Source of the DNA: an uncultured Clostridia bacterium
GTDB taxonomy: Bacteria; Bacillota; Clostridia; Lachnospirales; Anaerotignaceae
Assembly: GCA_944378105.1 (NCBI GenBank)
Contig: CALWGC010000033.1
Coordinates: 1-64,000 of the forward strand
Length of the DNA stretch: 64,000 nt
Reading direction: 5' to 3'
Positions 17,588 to 27,244 of this stretch are shown in pieces. Under the pieces are notes generated by a model that saw only the letters and a program-made list of their open reading frames with translations, searched no databases and was not told where the DNA came from. The stretch's first letter is position 1. Every line of letters starts with the position of its first letter. Made by a program: the position numbers and the translations under genes.

Positions 17588-17762
17588 CAAAAAAAAGCAG
17601 ATGCACGCCGTGGCATCTGCTGACTTTCTGGCAAAAAAAGAAAGAGGGGAGAGACACCAGAGGCGTAAATACGCTTTTGTGAGTCTCATCTATTAAGGTA
17701 TACCAGTCTTTCGACAGTCTGTTGATATACCGCACAGCTTGTGCTGACTACTCCCTCAACAG
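17588..17762 (-). promoter_or_regulatory. yybP-ykoY type Mn2+ riboswitch with intrinsic terminator
   Basis: On the minus strand the leader reads GAGGGAGTAG, hairpin GCACA-AGC-TGTGC, stem GGTATA/TATACC, then a GATGAGACTC segment closing nested stems GAGAC/GTCTC and GCGT/ACGC. The 3' strand CTCTCCCCTC can pair with the 5' GAGGGAG as P1. The GGGAGTAG and GAGAC segments are hallmarks of the yybP-ykoY family, which senses Mn2+ and commonly precedes mntP. A terminator (AGCAGATGC/GCATCTGCT plus eight T, 17588-17620) follows before the start codon. Confidence 0.75.
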
Positions 17763-17768
17763 TTTGGA

Positions 17769-17797
17769 AGTATACCACAGCTTTTCTTGCTTGTCAA
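17769..17797 (-). promoter_or_regulatory. Promoter of the mntP riboswitch transcript
   Basis: TTGACA, a 17-nt spacer and TATACT on the minus strand, starting transcription just before the riboswitch. This is the closest match to the consensus in the window. Confidence 0.85.
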
Positions 17798-17854
17798 CAG
17801 AAATGACGTTGTTTTTTCTCCAAAAAAGCGCTTTTTGTCCATCCCATGGTATGA

Positions 17855-17883
17855 TTGCAAATTTTGCCATTTTACGGTATGAT
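17855..17883 (+). promoter_or_regulatory. Promoter of the YesN/YesM-type operon
   Basis: TTGCAA (17855-17860), a 17-nt spacer and TATGAT (17878-17883), 33 bp before the response regulator start. Confidence 0.75.
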
Positions 17884-17916
17884 AAGGACAACGAAAGTAG
17901 AAGGGGGGATGGCCCA

Positions 17917-19521
17917 ATGAAACAGCAGTTATATCGCATTTTACTGGTGGACGACGAAGAAGAGGTGCGCCACGCCATCATCCAAAAAATCCCTTGGGAA
18001 GAGCTGGGGTTTCAAGTGGTGGGAGATGCGGAAAACGGCATGGACGCCCTGGAAAAGATTGAGCAGTTGGAGCCGGATGTGGTGCTTAGTGACATTCGGA
18101 TGCCGTATATGGACGGGTTGTCGTTGGCCAAAGTGCTGCGGCAAAGCCGGCCGTCGTTAAAGATGGTGATTTTTTCCGGTTATGACGATTTTGAGTATGC
18201 CAAACAGGCCATCCGCCTCAATGTGGTGGAATACATTTTAAAACCAGTCAATGCCGAAGAGTTAAGCAGCATTTTGCGCCGTATCCGCGATACGTTGGAG
18301 GCAGAGGTGGCCAAACTGCGGGATGAAACGACGTTAAAGGAAAATTTCAAGCGCAATTTGCCTCTGCTGCGGGAAAACTTCCTCAATAACTTAATCCGCG
18401 GCCGGGTGGTGGAAGCGCAGATGCAAGAAAAGTTAGAGGAATACCAGTTGGAACTGGGCAAAGGAGCGCAATGGCTGGTGGTATATTTGACGCCGGAGCA
18501 AGGATGGCTGGTGGCCGAGAAAAAAGAGATGGCCATTTTGTCCATCAAACAGCTTTTTGAGCGGCATTTTTCCTCCTTTGCCTGCGCCTTTTTCCACTAT
18601 CACCGGGATTTGTGCGCCGTTATTGCGCTGCAAGAAGGACAGACGAAGGACGATGTGATTGCCATACTGACCGATAGTTGCCGCGAAAGCCGCAGGATTT
18701 TGGACTTGGTGCTGACCGTTGGGGTGGGGCAGCCGGTTCGGTCGTTGATGGATTTGGAAGAAAGCTATCTGCAGGCCCGGGAAGCGGCGGGGTACCAGGA
18801 GATTGCCGGGGCCGGAGATGTGATTTATATTGAAGACGTGGACCGCAGCAACAGTACCTTTGTGATGCTAGACAGCAAGACAGAAAGCGACTTGGTGTCG
18901 GTGTTAAAATTTGGGATGCCGGAAAAAACCAAGCAGTGTGTGGAAGGCATTTTGGAAAAAATGCGGGCCACGCCCATGCACGAAGTACAGTATCAAGCTT
19001 ATGTTATCAGCTTGTTTCATGTCATTTTGCATATCGTCAGCCGCTATGAATTAAATGCTCGTACGATTTTTGGCGGAAAGGAAAATTATTTTGAAATTTT
19101 AAACGAAATCCAAGACCGGTCGGCCCTGGCGCCTTGGCTGATGAAAACTTGTCTTTCCATCAGCGAAGAATTGTCCGACGAACGGCAGGATTCCACTGCC
19201 AATATGATTCGTTTGGCCAAGCAATTTATACAGGAAAATTATCCAAATAGCGCCCTTTCGCTGGAAACCATCTGTCAATACCTTCATATCAGTCCCACCT
19301 ATTTTTCTACCGTCTTTAAACGGGAAGTGGGAGAAAGCTACACCGGCTATTTGACCAGGGTGCGGATGGAACAGGCGGCGGTGCTGTTAAGTACCACCGA
19401 AGAAAAAACCTATGTCATTGCCAAGGAAGTGGGCTATGAAGAACCCAATTATTTTGGATATGTATTCAAAAAAACTTACGGCGTCTCTCCCAATAAATAC
19501 CGGGCAGGTGAGCGGAAGTGA
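17917..19521 (+). CDS. AraC-type response regulator (YesN-like)
   Basis: 534 residues. The receiver domain (about 5-125) has the acid pocket D12/D13, phosphoacceptor D59 in LSDIRMP and lysine in YILKPVN. A long middle region with coiled-coil stretches follows (about 130-425). The C-terminal AraC double helix-turn-helix (about 430-534) has LETICQYLHISPTYFSTVFKREVG and VGYEEPNYFGYVFKKTYGVSP. The start at 17917 follows AAGGGGGG. Its stop overlaps the histidine kinase start by 4 bp. Given the genes that follow, it probably activates the galactose transport promoter before mglB. Confidence 0.92.
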   Translation: MKQQLYRILLVDDEEEVRHAIIQKIPWEELGFQVVGDAENGMDALEKIEQLEPDVVLSDIRMPYMDGLSLAKVLRQSRPSLKMVIFSGYDDFEYAKQAIRLNVVEYILKPVNAEELSSILRRIRDTLEAEVAKLRDETTLKENFKRNLPLLRENFLNNLIRGRVVEAQMQEKLEEYQLELGKGAQWLVVYLTPEQGWLVAEKKEMAILSIKQLFERHFSSFACAFFHYHRDLCAVIALQEGQTKDDVIAILTDSCRESRRILDLVLTVGVGQPVRSLMDLEESYLQAREAAGYQEIAGAGDVIYIEDVDRSNSTFVMLDSKTESDLVSVLKFGMPEKTKQCVEGILEKMRATPMHEVQYQAYVISLFHVILHIVSRYELNARTIFGGKENYFEILNEIQDRSALAPWLMKTCLSISEELSDERQDSTANMIRLAKQFIQENYPNSALSLETICQYLHISPTYFSTVFKREVGESYTGYLTRVRMEQAAVLLSTTEEKTYVIAKEVGYEEPNYFGYVFKKTYGVSPNKYRAGERK

Positions 19522-21314
19522 AACAACAGTGGCTTACCTGGTGGCGTGGCCTGTATGCCCGCATTACGTTGCGCCAGTTGATTTGGATTTCTTTTACGCT
19601 GACGTCGCTTTTGGGCGTGGGGCTTTTTGGGTTGACCTTTTATGGCCGCTATTCCAGCCAGCTGCAAGAGACCATCATCGAAGAGAACAAAAACTTGATG
19701 GAGCAAGTGGCCAATACTTGTTCCAGTTATGTCCATCGGATGATTAAAGTGTCGGATTCCCTTTATTACACCTCCATTCGGCGATCCGATGTGGACCAAG
19801 CCATGCTCAATGCCTCCTTTCAGTTATTATATGATACCAATAAGGACGAGATTGAAAGCATTGCGCTTTTTTCCATCCAAGGCGACCTGTTGGCCTCGGC
19901 CCCGGCGGCAACATTGCGCGATGGCTTTGAAGCCAGACAGGAGCTTTGGTTTCGGGCGGCCTTGGCCCAGAGGGAAAACTTGCTGTTTTCTCCTTTACAA
20001 GTGTCCAATGCCTTTGCCAGCCAAGGCGGCAGCTATACCTGGGTGGTACCCATGAGCCGGGTGGTGCAGCTACAGACAGAAAACGGCCAACAGGCGGGCA
20101 TTTTGTTGATTCAACTGCGCCACAGTGCGCTACAAGACATTTTTTCTAATGTATTGCTGGGCGAGGACGCTTATGTCTATTTGATCGACCGCAATGGCAC
20201 CATTTTATACCATCCCCTCCAACAGTTATTGGCCAGCGGCAAAGTACAGGAAAATAACCAAGAAGCCGCCTCCTATGGGGACGGCAACTGGGAAGAAGTG
20301 TTCCAGGGCCAAAAACGGGACGTGTTGGTGAAATCCATTGGTTATACGGGATGGAAAATTGTGGGGGTTATTCCGCAAAATGACATCAGCTTGACGGCCA
20401 TCAAAAGCGTTTTGTTTGCGGTGTTTTTGGGGCTCTTTTTCCTGACGGCCCTGGCGTTGTTTTATAGTTTGATTTCCCGCCGGGTGACGGAGCCTTTGCT
20501 GCATTTGGAGGCAGAGGTGAAGGAGTTAGAAGAGGGGAAATGGGATACGCAAGTGGCCGTGGAAGGCTTTGCCGAGGTGCGCCATTTGGGCAGCGCCCTC
20601 AATCAGTTGGTGCAATATATCCGGCGTCTTTTGGCCGATATTGTCCAAGAACACGAAGCCAAGCGGCGCAGCGAGATTTTGGTGCTGCAAAACCAAATCA
20701 ATCCCCATTTTTTGTATAACACACTGGATATCATTGTGTGGATGATTGAAAACGAGAAAAAAACAGAAGCCGTGCGGGTGGTGACGGCCTTGGCCCGGTT
20801 TTTCCGCATCAGTTTGTCCAAGGGGAAAAACATCATTCGGGTGCGCGAAGAGGTGGAACACGTCCGCAGTTATTTGACCATACAGGAAATGCGATATAAA
20901 AACAAGTTTCAATACCGGTTTGAAGTGGCAGAAGAAGCGTTGGATTTGGGGGTGCCGAAACTGGTGCTTCAGCCTTTGGTGGAAAACGCCATTTACCATG
21001 CCATGGAATTTATGGACGGCGATGGAGAAATTTTGGTGCGGGGCCATGTGGAAGGGCAGACGCTGGTGCTGGCGGTGGAAGATAACGGCTGCGGCATGAC
21101 GCCGGAGGTAACCCAGGCGCTTTTGGCCGGCAGCATCCAGTCCAAAAAAGGCAGCGGCGTTGGTGTGAAAAATGTGCAGGAGCGGTTACAGATGCTCTTT
21201 GGCAAAGAATATGGCCTTTTTATCCAATCGGAATTGGACGAAGGCACGGTGGTAGAAATGCGCCTGCCGGCGCTTTCTTATGAAGTGTTGGCCAAAAGGG
21301 AGGGAGAACGATGA
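19518..21314 (+). CDS. Sensor histidine kinase (YesM-like, His_kinase/HATPase_c)
   Basis: 598 residues: a cytoplasmic N-terminus, first membrane helix (about 20-42), an extracellular dCache-like sensor region (about 43-290), second helix (about 292-315), HAMP, then the LytS/YesM-type kinase domain with H397 in NQINPHFLYNTLD. The ATPase boxes follow: LVENAIYHAM, DNGCGM and GSGVGVKNV. A GTG start overlaps the regulator stop. It is followed with 4-bp overlap by a membrane-anchored sugar-binding protein. The sensor may therefore read binding-protein occupancy rather than free sugar. Confidence 0.92.
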   Translation: MKQQWLTWWRGLYARITLRQLIWISFTLTSLLGVGLFGLTFYGRYSSQLQETIIEENKNLMEQVANTCSSYVHRMIKVSDSLYYTSIRRSDVDQAMLNASFQLLYDTNKDEIESIALFSIQGDLLASAPAATLRDGFEARQELWFRAALAQRENLLFSPLQVSNAFASQGGSYTWVVPMSRVVQLQTENGQQAGILLIQLRHSALQDIFSNVLLGEDAYVYLIDRNGTILYHPLQQLLASGKVQENNQEAASYGDGNWEEVFQGQKRDVLVKSIGYTGWKIVGVIPQNDISLTAIKSVLFAVFLGLFFLTALALFYSLISRRVTEPLLHLEAEVKELEEGKWDTQVAVEGFAEVRHLGSALNQLVQYIRRLLADIVQEHEAKRRSEILVLQNQINPHFLYNTLDIIVWMIENEKKTEAVRVVTALARFFRISLSKGKNIIRVREEVEHVRSYLTIQEMRYKNKFQYRFEVAEEALDLGVPKLVLQPLVENAIYHAMEFMDGDGEILVRGHVEGQTLVLAVEDNGCGMTPEVTQALLAGSIQSKKGSGVGVKNVQERLQMLFGKEYGLFIQSELDEGTVVEMRLPALSYEVLAKREGER

Positions 21315-22252
21315 GAAAACGTCTCTTTCAGATTGCCTGGGGCCTTTGCCTGGTGCTGCTGTTTTTGTTGGCCGGCACCGATTGGATCATCAAAGAAGAA
21401 AAAAAGCCGGTCTATCAGGTTTCAGTGCTGTTAGAAAGCACCACCACCAACGGCTGGACCCAGTTTCAGCAGGGGATGGACCTGGCGGCAAGGCAATATA
21501 ATTTGGATGTCAGTTATGTGACCATCTTTGATGCCCAGGAGGCAGAAGAACAGATGACGCTGTTGCGGCGGGAGATGGATAACGGTGCGGAAGGCATTGT
21601 GCTGACGACGCAAAACGAGTGGCTTTTGACCCATTTGGTGGGAGAGGCCGACTCCGATGTGCAGGTGGTAAGCTTTGGCAATCAGGTGGATTCTCCCCGC
21701 CTCAAAGCCACCATTCAGCCCAATTGGTCCACCGTAGGCCGCAGTTTATCTGCCTCCGTCATCAGCCAGCAGGGCACCCAAAAGCAGATTGATTTTATTT
21801 ATACCAAAGCCCATCAAGTTTCGACGGAATTGGTGGCCAATCGTTTGGAAGAAATCTTTACAGGCGCAGGCATGTCCTTTCAGCGCATTCGTCTCAATCA
21901 AACCAACGAAGCCCAGGCCTTGATGCAGGGGTTGGCCCAGGAAGGGGGCCATGTGGTGATTACCACGGAGTTGGAACTGCTGGAAAGCTGTGGTCAATAT
22001 GGCTCGGCTGATGTGCCGTTATACGGCCTGGGTTGGAGCGACCGGGTTTGGCAGTTATTGGAGCAAGGAAACATCACCGGTGTGGTGGTGACAGACGGGT
22101 TTACCGGCGGATTTCAGACGGGAGAGTGGCTGTATCAGCTGCTGTCTGGACAGACGATTCAAGAGGCGCGCAAGGCGTTGCCTTTTGTGATGGTGACAAA
22201 AGAAACGCTTTATCAAGACCAGGTGGCGCAACTGTTGTTCCCCATCACCTAA
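21311..22252 (+). CDS. Membrane-anchored periplasmic-binding-protein-like protein
   Basis: 313 residues. An N-terminal hydrophobic helix without a lipobox cysteine (about 8-26) is followed by a type I periplasmic-binding fold (LacI/RbsB-like) beginning YQVSVLLESTTTNGWTQFQQGMD. It overlaps the histidine kinase by 4 bp, so it is made with the two-component system rather than with a transporter. It is most simply an anchored co-sensor that passes the sugar signal to the YesM-like kinase, as for other clostridial sensor kinases paired with binding proteins. The ligand is unknown; galactose is likely from context. Confidence 0.78.
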   Translation: MRKRLFQIAWGLCLVLLFLLAGTDWIIKEEKKPVYQVSVLLESTTTNGWTQFQQGMDLAARQYNLDVSYVTIFDAQEAEEQMTLLRREMDNGAEGIVLTTQNEWLLTHLVGEADSDVQVVSFGNQVDSPRLKATIQPNWSTVGRSLSASVISQQGTQKQIDFIYTKAHQVSTELVANRLEEIFTGAGMSFQRIRLNQTNEAQALMQGLAQEGGHVVITTELELLESCGQYGSADVPLYGLGWSDRVWQLLEQGNITGVVVTDGFTGGFQTGEWLYQLLSGQTIQEARKALPFVMVTKETLYQDQVAQLLFPIT

Positions 22253-22274
22253 TGAAACAGAAAGGCGGTGTCGG

Positions 22275-23276
22275 ATGAAAAAAAAGTGGGGTATTCTTTT
22301 TGTGTTGTTTTTGGGCCTGGCGGCCCTGTGGGGCGCTGTTTCCAAAAGCCAAGGCCAGGTGGAACAAACCAATTTGAAAATTGGTGTCATTACCTATAAA
22401 AGCAATGACACCTTTGTGGAAAGTATTGTAACGGCCATGGAGCAAAAGGCCAGACAGATGGAGCAGGAGACGGGGATTCGGATTACTTTAGACCTTTCTT
22501 CGGCCCAGGAGAGCCAGCGCACCCAAAACAGCCAGGTGGAGCGCTATCTCTCTTTGGGGTATGACGTCATCTGTGTCAATTTGGTGGACCGGACGGACGC
22601 CAACACGGTGGTGGATTTGGCCACCAGCGCCCAAGTGCCTGTGATCTTTTTCAACCGGGAACCGGTGAAGGAAGATTTGACACGTTCCGATGCCATTTAT
22701 TATGTGGGCACCCGGGCGGAAGAAACGGGCCGGGCCCAAGGGGAACTGGCGGCAGAGGCGTTTTTGGATGGCAGAATTGAGGACAAAAACCAAGACGGCA
22801 TACTGCAATATGTGATGCTGGAAGGGGAGATGGGCCATCAAGATGCCATCATCCGCACAGAAGAATCGGTCCAGGTGTTAAAAGAAAGCGGCATTGCAAC
22901 CCAGTTATTGGCTTCGGCCGTGGGCAACTGGGAACGCAGCCAAGGGGCGGCGTTGATGGAGCAATGGCTCAATCAACAACTGCCCATCGAGCTGGTGTTA
23001 AGCAACAACGACGATATGGCCCTGGGGGCCTTGGATGCCTTACAAAAGGCCGATGTCACGGCGCCGGTCATTGGCATTGACGGCACAGAAGAAGGAAAAG
23101 AAGCCGTCGAAGACGGCGGATTACTGGCCACGGTGGACTGTAACGGCCAGGCCCAGGGGGAAGCCATCTTTTCCCTGGCCGCAGCCTTGGCCCAAGGCGA
23201 AGCCATCCCGTCCCAGTGGGAGGTGGAAGAGGACCATTATCTCTGGGTTTCCATCGACAAAATGACTGACGAATAG
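22275..23276 (+). CDS. MglB-like galactose-binding protein, membrane-anchored co-sensor
   Basis: 333 residues. An N-terminal hydrophobic anchor (about 5-23, no lipobox) precedes a sugar-binding domain clearly related to the MglB encoded at 23484. Shared segments include DVICVNLVDRTDA versus DVLCVNMVDAQAA, VPVIFFNREP versus IPVVFFNREP, and LSNNDDMALGALDALQ versus IANNDGMAIGCIAALS. It is probably the galactose sensor of the two-component operon, while the lipoprotein copy serves the transporter. A ribosome site (AAAGGCGGTG) precedes the ATG. Confidence 0.82.
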   Translation: MKKKWGILFVLFLGLAALWGAVSKSQGQVEQTNLKIGVITYKSNDTFVESIVTAMEQKARQMEQETGIRITLDLSSAQESQRTQNSQVERYLSLGYDVICVNLVDRTDANTVVDLATSAQVPVIFFNREPVKEDLTRSDAIYYVGTRAEETGRAQGELAAEAFLDGRIEDKNQDGILQYVMLEGEMGHQDAIIRTEESVQVLKESGIATQLLASAVGNWERSQGAALMEQWLNQQLPIELVLSNNDDMALGALDALQKADVTAPVIGIDGTEEGKEAVEDGGLLATVDCNGQAQGEAIFSLAAALAQGEAIPSQWEVEEDHYLWVSIDKMTDE

Positions 23277-23394
23277 TGCAAAATGTATGTTTTTGTCGAA
23301 AAATTACAGTGAATATGTACAAAAAGCTGAAAAAACCGTAAAAAATCAAGGGTTAAGGCTAAAATTTCTTCTGTTCTTTCTTTGGGGACAGGCT

Positions 23395-23400
23395 TATAAT
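23395..23400 (+). promoter_or_regulatory. mglB promoter -10 box, probably activator dependent
   Basis: A perfect TATAAT lies 84 bp before mglB in the 207-bp gap 23277-23483. The position 17 nt upstream (TGTTCT) is a poor -35 box. A good -10 without a -35 fits control by the AraC-type regulator encoded upstream. I found no clear terminator between 23276 and this box. Confidence 0.55.
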
Positions 23401-23483
23401 GAAAAAGTCAAGATCATTTGGGCTGTTTGCAGGCACAGAGGGAGTGCGGCAAACAACCGTTACCACAAGGGAGGAATAAACAA

Positions 23484-24560
23484 ATGAAAAAGAAACTTTT
23501 TGCACTGGTATTGTCTGGCCTGATGGTATTTTCTTTGGCCGCTTGCTCTTCCAGCTCTTCTGAAGGCACCACAGAAGAAGCAGCAACCGGCGAAGAAACC
23601 ACCGCAGCCGAAGGCGAAGAAGGCGCTACGGCCGAAGGCGAAGTGCCTGACGTGGGCGTTTTGATTTACAAATACGACGATACCTACATCTCCACCGTGC
23701 GCAATGCTTTGGAAGCCGCTTTGGATGGCAAAGCCAATGTCAGCATGCAAGACGGCAAAGGCGATCAGGCTACCCAGAACGACCAGCTGGACGTTATGAT
23801 CTCCAAAGGCGTGGATGTACTGTGTGTCAACATGGTAGACGCACAGGCTGCTTCTGGCGTAGTGGAAAAAGCAAAAGCTGCCGACATTCCAGTGGTATTC
23901 TTCAACAGAGAACCAGCCACCGATGTCATCGCTTCCTATGATAAAGCCATCTTCATCGGTACCAATGCAGCCGATGCCGGCAAAATGCAGGGCGACATCA
24001 TCACGGACTTGTTCACCGAACATCCAGAATATGACTTGAACGGCGACGGCAAAGTACAGTACGTCATGTTCCAGGGCGAACCAGATAACCCAGAAGCCAT
24101 TGCTAGAACCCAGTACAGCGTAGAACAGGCTGTAGCAAACGGCACCGAAATGGAACAAGTAGGCGAAACCCAGGTTTGCAACTGGGATACGGAACAGGCA
24201 CAGAAAGCCATGGAAGCAATCCTGGCTGCCAACGAAGGCAAAATCGAATTGGTTATCGCCAACAATGACGGTATGGCCATCGGCTGTATCGCAGCTTTGA
24301 GCAACATTGGCTACAACGTAGAAGGCGGCGACAAATTTATCCCAGTCATCGGCGTTGACGCTACCGATGCAGCAAAAGATGCCATTGCAAAAGGCACCAT
24401 GAGCGCAACCGTATTGCAAGACGGTGAAGCAATGGGCCAGGCTGTGGCTGCTGTTGCACTGAATGCTGCTTCCGGCGTTGATTTCTTGGAAGGCACCGAA
24501 TTGACCTTGGATGACACCGGCGTTGCCGTGCGTATTCCTTACGCTCCTTACACCAAATAA
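23484..24560 (+). CDS. mglB: Galactose/methyl-galactoside ABC transporter substrate-binding lipoprotein
   Basis: 358 residues. A lipoprotein signal with lipobox LAAC puts the acylated cysteine at residue 21. A Ser/Thr/Glu-rich linker (to about 55) precedes a two-lobed type I binding domain starting VPDVGVLIYKYDDTYISTV. A Ca2+-site-like stretch DLNGDGKVQ occurs as in MglB, and the binding residues DVLCVNMVD, FFNREP and NNDGMA are visible. The start at 23484 follows AAGGGAGGAATAAAC. Codon use indicates high expression. It is the first gene of mglBAC, with a hairpin directly after it. Confidence 0.94.
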   Translation: MKKKLFALVLSGLMVFSLAACSSSSSEGTTEEAATGEETTAAEGEEGATAEGEVPDVGVLIYKYDDTYISTVRNALEAALDGKANVSMQDGKGDQATQNDQLDVMISKGVDVLCVNMVDAQAASGVVEKAKAADIPVVFFNREPATDVIASYDKAIFIGTNAADAGKMQGDIITDLFTEHPEYDLNGDGKVQYVMFQGEPDNPEAIARTQYSVEQAVANGTEMEQVGETQVCNWDTEQAQKAMEAILAANEGKIELVIANNDGMAIGCIAALSNIGYNVEGGDKFIPVIGVDATDAAKDAIAKGTMSATVLQDGEAMGQAVAAVALNAASGVDFLEGTELTLDDTGVAVRIPYAPYTK

Positions 24561-24581
24561 AAATCGTTAGCGAAAAAGCAG

Positions 24582-24611
24582 ATCGCACAGCGGAATATTC
24601 TGCTGTGCGAT
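24582..24611 (+). promoter_or_regulatory. Intra-operon hairpin between mglB and mglA
   Basis: ATCGCACAGC and GCTGTGCGAT form a perfect 10-bp stem around a 10-nt loop. It is not followed by a T-run, so it is more likely a 3' stabiliser or partial attenuator. It would keep the binding protein more abundant than the ATPase and permease. Confidence 0.75.
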
Positions 24612-24644
24612 TTGTCATTATTAGGAAGTGTGGTGTTTCAATCA

Positions 24645-26186
24645 ATGGCAGAAAGCAGTGTAATGATGGAAAAAACGGAAGCCGCTGCTGCTTCCCCATA
24701 TGTGTTGGAAATGACAGGCATTGAAAAGCAATTTCCCGGGGTAAAGGCCCTCGACGGTGCACAGCTTCGCTTGCGTCCTGGTACGGTGCATGCGCTGATG
24801 GGCGAAAATGGTGCAGGGAAATCGACGCTGATGAAATGTCTTTTTGGCATTTATAAAGCCGATGCCGGCTCGATTTTGATTGACGGAAAAGAAACCCGGT
24901 TTACAGGGCCCAAAAACGCCATGGATAACGGCGTGGCCATGGTGCATCAAGAATTGAACCAGGTATTAAAACGTAGTGTAATGGAAAATATTTGGCTGGG
25001 CCGTTTCCCAAAAAAGATGGGTTTGGTCAGCCACAGTGAAATGTATCAAAAGACAAAAGAAGTTTTCGACGAACTGGATATTCCAGTGGACCCGAAAATG
25101 ATGATTGGCAAACTTAGTGTTTCTCAGCGGCAGATGGTGGAAATTGCCAAAGCCGTTTCTTACAATGCAAAAATCCTGGTGTTGGACGAACCAACCTCCT
25201 CTTTGACCCAGGAAGAAGTAGAGCATCTTTTCGTTATCATCAATAAGTTAAGAGACCGTGGCGTGGCCATGGTGTATATCAGTCATAAGATGGAAGAAAT
25301 CCTTCGTATTTCCGACGAAGTTACCATAATGCGTGATGGTCAGTGGGTTGCAACGGAGCATGCCGATCATCTGACCACAGATAAAATCATTAAACTGATG
25401 GTAGGCCGTGATTTGACCGACCGTTTCCCACCAAAAACCAACAAGCCTGGCGATGTGATTTTGGAAGTCAAAAACTTGACGGGGAAATATATGCCAAGCT
25501 GTATCGATGTCAGCTTTAATTTGCATCGAGGCGAAATTTTGGGCGTGGCTGGCCTGGTGGGTAGCCGCCGGACGGAATTATTGGAAACCATTTTTGGCAT
25601 TGCCCATCACCAAAGCGGCGAAGTGCTCAAAGAAGGTAAGCCCGTCATCAACAAAGATAGCCGAAAAGCCATCGAAAACGGCTTTGCCATGTTGACAGAA
25701 GAGCGTCGGGCCACCGGTATTTTTGGCGGCATGAGTATTTTGTTTAACTCTGTTATTGCAAACATCGGTAACTATCGGAATTTCGGCTTTTTCCTGTCCA
25801 ATAAAAAAATGGCCGGCGACACAAAATGGGTCATCGACAGCATGCGCGTAAAAACACCATCGCAAAAAACCCATATCCGTACCCTCTCTGGCGGCAATCA
25901 GCAAAAAGTCATTTTAGGGCGCTGGCTGCTGACCAAACCGGATATTTTGTTGCTGGATGAACCAACCCGCGGCATCGACGTGGGGGCCAAGTATGAAATC
26001 TATCAGTTGATCATCGATTTGGCCAATGAAGGCAAAAGTGTGATTGTGGTATCTTCGGAAATGCCAGAACTGTTGGGCATCACCGACCGGATTATGGTTA
26101 TGAGTAACGGCTATCTTTCCGGTATTCTCGATACGAAAGATGCAACACAAGAAGAAATTATGCGCCTGGCTGCGCTGCATATTTAG
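24645..26186 (+). CDS. mglA: Galactose/methyl-galactoside ABC transporter ATP-binding protein
   Basis: 513 residues with two ABC domains, as in MglA/RbsA. The N-terminal domain has Walker [10 protein letters not shown] (53-61), signature [14 protein letters not shown] and Walker [12 protein letters not shown]. The C-terminal domain has a degenerate Walker A region ([14 protein letters not shown]), signature [15 protein letters not shown] and Walker [15 protein letters not shown]. The start is uncertain: ATG 24645 is taken, but GTG 24633 has a better-placed AGGAAG. It energises uptake with MglB and MglC. Confidence 0.94.
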   Translation: MAESSVMMEKTEAAAASPYVLEMTGIEKQFPGVKALDGAQLRLRPGTVHALMGENGAGKSTLMKCLFGIYKADAGSILIDGKETRFTGPKNAMDNGVAMVHQELNQVLKRSVMENIWLGRFPKKMGLVSHSEMYQKTKEVFDELDIPVDPKMMIGKLSVSQRQMVEIAKAVSYNAKILVLDEPTSSLTQEEVEHLFVIINKLRDRGVAMVYISHKMEEILRISDEVTIMRDGQWVATEHADHLTTDKIIKLMVGRDLTDRFPPKTNKPGDVILEVKNLTGKYMPSCIDVSFNLHRGEILGVAGLVGSRRTELLETIFGIAHHQSGEVLKEGKPVINKDSRKAIENGFAMLTEERRATGIFGGMSILFNSVIANIGNYRNFGFFLSNKKMAGDTKWVIDSMRVKTPSQKTHIRTLSGGNQQKVILGRWLLTKPDILLLDEPTRGIDVGAKYEIYQLIIDLANEGKSVIVVSSEMPELLGITDRIMVMSNGYLSGILDTKDATQEEIMRLAALHI

Positions 26187-26206
26187 GTCATTGGAGGGGT
26201 TTTACT

Positions 26207-27223
26207 ATGGATAAAGCAAAATTGGGTGGCAAGACCTGGCAGGAGTTTGTGCTGGATTATGCCTTGTACTTCATTTTAGGGATTATGATTATCGGTGTGG
26301 TGATTGCAGACCGCACGTTCTTAAGTTTTGATAATATGTGGAAAATTTTGGCCCAGGCTTCTACCCGTGGCATCTTGGCGCTGGGTGTGGCTGGTATGAT
26401 TGTGTTGGCCGGGACCGACCTTTCGGCCGGACGTATTTTGGGCTGTGGCGCCGCCATTTCGGCATCGCTTTTGCAGAGTGTAACATACGCCTCCAGAATG
26501 TATCCACAGATTACAGAACCAATGAATATGTTTATCCCATTGATTCTTTCCATCGTGGTTTGTACCATTTTCTGTTTGCTCAATGGGTTTGGTGTGGCCT
26601 ATTTGCATATGCACGCCTTCATCATTTCTTTGGGTACCCAGTTGATTTCTTATGGTGCACTGTGTCTGTATATCGATAGCCAGCCAAACGGCGCACAGCC
26701 TTTGGCCAGCTTGGAATCGAAATACATCGATTTGGTCAACGGCAGCTGGCTTGGGCCGGTGCCAAACTTGGTGATTTTCCTTATCATCTGCTCCATTGTG
26801 ATGTGGATTGTTTGGAATAAAACCACATTGGGCAAAAATATGTTTGCCATTGGCGGTAACCCAGAAGCCGCTTCTGTTTCCGGCGTTAACGTAGCAAGAA
26901 ACATCATGGGCGTGTATTTGGTAGCCGGTATTTTGTACGGGATTGCTGCTTTCTTGGAAGCAGGCCGTGTGCAGTCGGTAACTACATCCACCGGTTTGAA
27001 CTATGACCTGGATGCCATCAGCGGTTGCGTCATCGGCGGCGTCAGCTTCTCCGGCGGTGTCGGCACCATCCCTGGCGTACTGATTGGTGTAATCATTTTG
27101 CAGGTAATCAACTATAGCTTGTATTATCTGGGTGTGAATGCCTACTTACAGTATATTATCAAAGGTTTGATTATTATTCTTGCCGTGGCCATCGACGTAA
27201 GAAAATATATCGCCAAGAAATAA
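26207..27223 (+). CDS. mglC: Galactose/methyl-galactoside ABC transporter permease
   Basis: 338 residues, about ten membrane helices, BPD_transp_2 family. Conserved segments include TRGILALGVAGMIVLAGTDLSAGRILG and the cytoplasmic coupling motif GGNPEAASVSGVNV. The helical core ends GGVGTIPGVLIGVIILQVINY. The ATG follows TTGGAGGGG, 20 bp after mglA. It forms the channel of the high-affinity galactose importer, with two copies per complex in known relatives. Confidence 0.94.
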   Translation: MDKAKLGGKTWQEFVLDYALYFILGIMIIGVVIADRTFLSFDNMWKILAQASTRGILALGVAGMIVLAGTDLSAGRILGCGAAISASLLQSVTYASRMYPQITEPMNMFIPLILSIVVCTIFCLLNGFGVAYLHMHAFIISLGTQLISYGALCLYIDSQPNGAQPLASLESKYIDLVNGSWLGPVPNLVIFLIICSIVMWIVWNKTTLGKNMFAIGGNPEAASVSGVNVARNIMGVYLVAGILYGIAAFLEAGRVQSVTTSTGLNYDLDAISGCVIGGVSFSGGVGTIPGVLIGVIILQVINYSLYYLGVNAYLQYIIKGLIIILAVAIDVRKYIAKK

Positions 27224-27244
27224 GCAGTTGGAAAACTGTACTCT

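Noticed and set aside
24582..24611. Terminator between mglB and mglA
   Set aside because: The stem is strong but not followed by a T-run, and transport genes continue downstream. An RNA stabiliser or partial attenuator fits better.
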